Shown: positions 30,744 to 33,886 of the stretch, piece after piece
Layout of the letters: each line of letters opens with the position of its first letter
How positions within the stretch are numbered: position 1 is the first letter of the stretch
Source: a virus
Length of the DNA: 33,886 nt
Virus record (IMG/VR): IMGVR_UViG_3300020453_000172
Coordinates: 1 to 33,886 of that record
Strand: one strand, 5' to 3'
Position numbers and translations under genes: made by a program
Notes under the pieces: model-generated
Told to the model about the DNA's origin: nothing
The model's input: only the letters and a program-made list of their open reading frames with translations
Database searches by the model: none

Positions 30744-31685
30744 GTGGCATATACAACCACCTCCACACTTGACGATCAGGTAAAAACGGCGTTTGATCAG
30801 GTTGCGTACTTTGCTTTGCGTTCGCAGCCTTTGTTCGAAATGGTCGCTGATGTCAGGTCCACCGCTCAGAGCCACAACGGTTCTGGCGTACAATTCACGT
30901 TCTACGCTGACATGGCACAGGCAACATCAGCCCTCACTGAAGGTTCTGATGTAACTGCTGTTGCGTTGACAGACAGCGCAGTAACCGTAACTCTTGCAGA
31001 GTACGGTAACGCTGTCATCACCACCGCTAAAGTGCGTGGAACATCGTTCCTCAACGTAGATGCTGATGCGGCCAACATTGTTGGTTACAACATGGCTGAC
31101 TCGATGGACAAAATCGTTTCTGATGTCGCTAACGGCGGCAGCAATGTAACGCATGTCGGTCAAACAAGCCGTGGCGCTATTACAGCTTCTGATAACTACA
31201 GTGCTGCTGAAGGACGTAAAGCTGTTGCACAGCTTCGTACTCGTAACGCACCGGGTTGGGACAACGGCAACTACATGGCGATCATTCACCCTGATGTTTC
31301 TTACGATCTTCGTGGAGACACAGCGGTAACTGACGTTATTAATTACCAACTGTACCAAGACGGAGCACCAATCCGTGCAGGTTCAATTGGTACTTTCAAC
31401 GGCATCGAATACATTGAGAACCCTCGTGCAGGTCTAATTGCCGACGGTGGTTCCGGTAACGTTGATGTTTACCAAACCCTTATCTGCGGTCGTCAAGCTG
31501 TTGCAAAAGCATTCAGCCGTGCACCCGGATTTGGACCTGAGCCAAGCATTGTTGTTGGTCCTGTGACTGATACTTTGCGTCGGTTCAACCCAATTGGCTG
31601 GTACCACCTTGCTGGTTATGGCATCTTCCGTGAAGAATGCATGCAGCGTGTGGAAGCAGCTTCCACTATTGGAGCTAACACCTGA
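30744..31685 (+). CDS. Major capsid protein, HK97 fold, N4-gp56-like family
   Basis: A 313-residue protein starting at GTG 30744 behind AAGGA. TLDDQVKTAFDQVAYFALRSQPLFEMVADV, SALTEGSDVTAVALTDSAVTVTLAEYGNAV and the following helix with MADSMDKIVSD match the order seen in the N4-gp56 family of HK97-fold capsids. Codon use is more GC-rich (about 52% in 30901-30960) than the upstream genes (about 37% in 29641-29700), as expected for a very highly expressed gene. A strong terminator follows. Confidence 0.85.
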   Translation: MAYTTTSTLDDQVKTAFDQVAYFALRSQPLFEMVADVRSTAQSHNGSGVQFTFYADMAQATSALTEGSDVTAVALTDSAVTVTLAEYGNAVITTAKVRGTSFLNVDADAANIVGYNMADSMDKIVSDVANGGSNVTHVGQTSRGAITASDNYSAAEGRKAVAQLRTRNAPGWDNGNYMAIIHPDVSYDLRGDTAVTDVINYQLYQDGAPIRAGSIGTFNGIEYIENPRAGLIADGGSGNVDVYQTLICGRQAVAKAFSRAPGFGPEPSIVVGPVTDTLRRFNPIGWYHLAGYGIFREECMQRVEAASTIGANT

Positions 31686-31705
31686 TAGTTAGTCCATAGA
31701 GGTTT

Positions 31706-31748
31706 GGAGGGGTCGGGTTTTCCCCCTTTCCCCGGCCCCTCCATTTTC
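31706..31748 (+). terminator. Rho-independent terminator after the capsid gene
   Basis: GGAGGGGTCGGG (31706-31717) and CCCGGCCCCTCC (31731-31742) form a 12-bp stem with one G-U pair, followed by ATTTTCC. It lies 21 bases after the capsid stop, the expected place for limiting readthrough after the most transcribed gene. Confidence 0.8.
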
Positions 31749-31767
31749 CTCTGCTATCATTTAAAAT

Positions 31768-31869
31768 ATGCCTAAAGTAAACGGAAAAAAATACCCGTAC
31801 ACCGCCAAAGGAAAAGCTGCTGCTGCGGCTGCAAGGAAAAAGAAAAAAAATGCAAAAACCAAACGGTGA
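31768..31869 (+). CDS. Basic mini-protein (33 aa)
   Basis: ATG 31768, ending TGA 31867-31869. MPKVNGKKYPYTAKGKAAAA followed by a Lys/Arg-rich end. I recognise the pattern MPKVxxKxFPYTxxGKxxA from short proteins encoded next to capsid genes in many aquatic phages. Nothing like a ribosome-binding site is visible upstream, and the gene sits just past the terminator. Function is unknown; the charge suggests DNA contact in the head. Confidence 0.65.
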   Translation: MPKVNGKKYPYTAKGKAAAAAARKKKKNAKTKR

Positions 31870-31921
31870 TGTAACAATTAGGCCTAAACCAATTCAAGGA
31901 ACGAGTAATACAAATGGCTAG
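31850..31921 (+). CDS. Mini-protein (23 aa), possible
   Basis: ATG 31850 lies within the end of the previous mini-gene in another frame, behind a purine-rich AAGGAAAAAG. The product is MQKPNGDVTIRPKPIQG plus six residues. The stop overlaps the next start (ATGGCTAG). Length makes chance hard to exclude, but the exact bridging of two genes by overlaps and the resemblance to other short phage products (KPNGDVTIRPKP) support it. Confidence 0.4.
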   Translation: MQKPNGDVTIRPKPIQGTSNTNG

Positions 31922-32351
31922 TGGTCTTTACGTTGAGACTTTTGAAGCGGCTTTAAAGAATGACCTTGCTCTCGACATGGATAATGACACTTTTAAGTGC
32001 ATGTTGGTGACAGCTTCTTATACACCGAACTTTGAAACTCACACAAATAAATCAGATGTGTCAAATGAAGTTTCAGGTACTGGATACTCAGCCGGTGGTG
32101 AAACTCTTACTAGTGTTGCTATGACTAGCAGTTCCGATGGAACGGGCACAATTAAATGGGATGCTGACGACGTTTCGTGGACTAGTTCTACGTTGTCAAA
32201 TGTGCGAGCCGGAGTTATTTATGATGACACGGTTACGGACGATCGTTTGATTGCATACATAGACTTTGGGGGAGATTTTAGTACAACGTCAGGTACATTC
32301 CAGATTCAGTGGAATGCGTCTGGTATTTTTACCCTTGATTTGGTTCCGTAG
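31914..32351 (+). CDS. Minor virion protein, beta-rich (145 aa)
   Basis: Starts at ATG 31914. The pattern ALKNDLALDMDNDTFKCMLVTASYTPNFETHTNKSDV, later VRAGVIYDDTVTDDRLIAYIDFGG and FQIQWNASGIFTLDL, is one widely seen in phage structural clusters (a D-x-xKVxLVxxxYxPxxxxHxF-type protein). Head decoration or tail-related roles are possible. No catalytic residues are seen. Confidence 0.6.
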   Translation: MASGLYVETFEAALKNDLALDMDNDTFKCMLVTASYTPNFETHTNKSDVSNEVSGTGYSAGGETLTSVAMTSSSDGTGTIKWDADDVSWTSSTLSNVRAGVIYDDTVTDDRLIAYIDFGGDFSTTSGTFQIQWNASGIFTLDLVP

Positions 32352-32359
32352 GAGCAATA

Positions 32360-33037
32360 ATGCCAAGTTCTAATTACCCAACTTCCCTTGATACAACTTC
32401 AACGCAGGTAACTCCGGGCTCTACTACTGATTTAGACGCATCGGGTTTTGAGCATGATCAGGTACACGGTGCTGCTTCTACTGCATTAATTGCTTTAGAA
32501 ACTAAAGTCGGTATTAGTGCTTCGCCTGCTGCTTCAGCGTCAACGAACGCTGTGCTTACGCATACTGGTACAGGTACGACAGCGTGGTCTACTACGTTGA
32601 CAAGCCCAACTATTGCTGGTGCAACTCTTTCGGGTGCTGTTGTGGGCGCAGACCAAATTATGTCTGCGGTTACCCATAAGGATTACTCTGAAACGGTGTA
32701 TGCCGGTGGTAACACTGGTGCGAGCCCTGCAATAGATGAAGCTAATGGCAACACTCAAACTTGGACGTTAGATAATAACGCTACGTTTGCTTTGCCAGCA
32801 GATTCTGGTTTGCAAGCTGGTACTGCACTTACGTTAATTTTGACTCAGGATGGTACTGGGTCACGGACAGGTGCTTTCCAAGTAAATAGTGCTACTACGA
32901 ATGTTAAGTGGGCTGGTGGTACTGCTCCGACGTTGACGACTACTGCGTCGAGAGCAGATATTGTTTGTTTCGTCACGTTTGATGGTGGTGCGACTCCTAC
33001 TTGGTATGGGTTTGTAGCTGGTCAAGACTTCCAGTAA
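32360..33037 (+). CDS. Tail-fibre-like protein (225 aa)
   Basis: Begins MPSSNYPTSLDTTSTQVTPG and HDQVHGAASTALIALETKVG, matching an N-terminal pattern common to phage fibre or fibre-adaptor proteins (NYPTSLDxx...H-x5-AI-AIExKVG). The C-terminal half is a beta-rich domain (GTALTLILTQDGTGSRTGAFQV, WAGGTAPTLTTTASRADIVCF) frequent in fibres of marine phages. It probably forms or carries a host-contact fibre. Confidence 0.65.
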   Translation: MPSSNYPTSLDTTSTQVTPGSTTDLDASGFEHDQVHGAASTALIALETKVGISASPAASASTNAVLTHTGTGTTAWSTTLTSPTIAGATLSGAVVGADQIMSAVTHKDYSETVYAGGNTGASPAIDEANGNTQTWTLDNNATFALPADSGLQAGTALTLILTQDGTGSRTGAFQVNSATTNVKWAGGTAPTLTTTASRADIVCFVTFDGGATPTWYGFVAGQDFQ

Positions 33038-33046
33038 GGATTACTA

Positions 33047-33643
33047 ATGCCTTTCGGCTTATCTAAAGCAACAGTCTTAGGTGCTGCCGGAAGCGGTGGC
33101 GGCAGTGAAGGCGGCACTTATGAATGGGTTGCTGGGTTCACAGTAGAGTCTGCTGGCAGTGTTAATTCAGTATCGATGGACACTAGTGGTGCTACTGATT
33201 ACCAAGAATGGTTTATTAAGTGGTCTTTTCTTGGCACAAATCCAACAGATGTAAATGTTCGGCTTAATGGAGATACAGGCAGTAACTATTACAGCAATGA
33301 ATGGTGGACATACAACAGCAATGCTGGCGCAAATGGTCTTTCTAGCCATGATCAGTTAAGAATGGTTTGGACAGGTGGCACAAGTGCAGGTTATGGATCG
33401 CCTGTTTCTGGGATTATTAGTATTTCTGGTGGTAACACAGTCCGTAAACAATCTATTGAAACATTAACTTATAGAAGTTACGACACTTACTCGACTTACG
33501 GTACTTATGACTTTGGGACTACGCTTAGAGCAGTTACAGCCTCAACTATATCTACTGTGACTTTGTATGCTCAAACGCCAAGTAACTATTTTAGTATCGG
33601 GGACACTATCCAAGTGTTTGGTGTAAAGAAAACGAGTAGCTAA
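33047..33643 (+). CDS. Fibre/receptor-contact protein, paralogue A (198 aa)
   Basis: Begins with a Gly/Ser-rich segment, then a beta-rich domain with GATDYQEWFIKWSFLGTNP and VRLNGDTGSNYYSNEWW. Tyr, Trp, Ser and Thr richness and absence of helices suggest a surface beta-sandwich. It is related to the next, incomplete gene (shared ATDY, then a strand, then L-x2-N-x-DTGxNY and E at matching spacing), so the two are tandem duplicates, typical for receptor-binding proteins under diversifying pressure. Confidence 0.55.
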   Translation: MPFGLSKATVLGAAGSGGGSEGGTYEWVAGFTVESAGSVNSVSMDTSGATDYQEWFIKWSFLGTNPTDVNVRLNGDTGSNYYSNEWWTYNSNAGANGLSSHDQLRMVWTGGTSAGYGSPVSGIISISGGNTVRKQSIETLTYRSYDTYSTYGTYDFGTTLRAVTASTISTVTLYAQTPSNYFSIGDTIQVFGVKKTSS

Positions 33644-33886
33644 TGGCAGGAAATAATTGGATTCCAATAGAGTCAATTAGTGGTGCCGCTACTGATTATT
33701 CGTTTACTAGTATTCCTTCTGGCTATAAAAGTCTTATTTTGAAAGGCTTAGTGCAGTCATCTGTTAGCACATATGTACAAGAAGGGTACCTTAGATGCAA
33801 CAATGACACTGGTAACAACTACGCAGATTCAGAATTTGGTTATCACGGAAATACGTCTACTATAAAACATGCGATGGTTGACGGTG
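33643..33886 (+). CDS. Fibre/receptor-contact protein, paralogue B (3' end missing)
   Basis: ATG 33643 overlaps the previous stop (TAATG). The 81 codons present encode MAGNNWIPIESISGAATDYS, a strand LKGLVQSSVSTYVQEGYL, then RCNNDTGNNYADSEFGYHG, parallel to the previous gene. The frame runs off the window. The last base plus the first two bases of the window would keep the frame open into the truncated gene at 3-695, but that would cut this domain short, so missing sequence is more likely. Confidence 0.6.
   Translation, partial: MAGNNWIPIESISGAATDYSFTSIPSGYKSLILKGLVQSSVSTYVQEGYLRCNNDTGNNYADSEFGYHGNTSTIKHAMVDG

Overview
The window is most of the genome of a tailed double-stranded DNA phage. 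It holds a terminase, portal, scaffold, major capsid protein, head-tail and tail proteins and virion lysozymes, packed with 1-4 nt stop/start overlaps. Open reading frames run off both ends, so virion genes are missing there. I see no integrase, repressor or excisionase, which fits a lytic virus. The host is unknown. Several small proteins (a GCRC-x2-C protein, a Cys-pair protein with an FP-x7-DRE signature, an FmdB-like zinc ribbon, a DUF932/TIGR03299 protein) resemble genes common in actinobacteriophages and aquatic viromes, so an aquatic, possibly actinobacterial host is a weak inference.

Layout. 1-4759 (+): a repeat-rich virion protein, a zinc ribbon, a putative head-tail connector, a large tail protein and a DEDDy exonuclease. 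4756-11327 (-): small genes and a recombination/repair set (PD-(D/E)XK resolvase, SSB, Rad52-like annealing protein, Cas4-like Fe-S nuclease), then a winged-helix protein, a DUF932 protein, a small lysozyme and several zinc-binding mini-proteins. 11328-11815: a GC-rich non-coding block made of consecutive hairpins. 11816-12764 (-): two genes without recognised relatives. 12765-13925: a 1.16 kb divergent intergenic region with a leftward promoter/operator, 13 TCGA sites, perfect hairpins and a sharp C/A-to-G/T composition switch. It is the best candidate for the replication origin or a large structured RNA. 13926-33886 (+): five small genes, terminase, portal, a 1893-aa virion protein, three further virion proteins (one with a lysozyme domain and two with peptidoglycan-binding motifs), scaffold, major capsid protein, mini-proteins and fibre-like proteins.

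How it works together. Leftward genes appear to start at a sigma70-type promoter at 12792-12820, with extra extended -10 promoters after internal terminators (about 10056 and 5130). Rightward genes make and fill the capsid. No DNA polymerase, helicase or primase is visible, so genome copying probably relies on the host, with the phage supplying annealing, nuclease and SSB functions. The most unusual part is 11.3-13.9 kb: about 1.6 kb of non-coding, hairpin-dense, GC-rich DNA enclosed by an 18-bp perfect inverted repeat (11419-11436 and 13605-13622) in a compact genome of lower GC. Nine protein genes shorter than 60 codons (one of them only weakly supported) are recorded here, with their ribosome-binding sites and overlaps where present.
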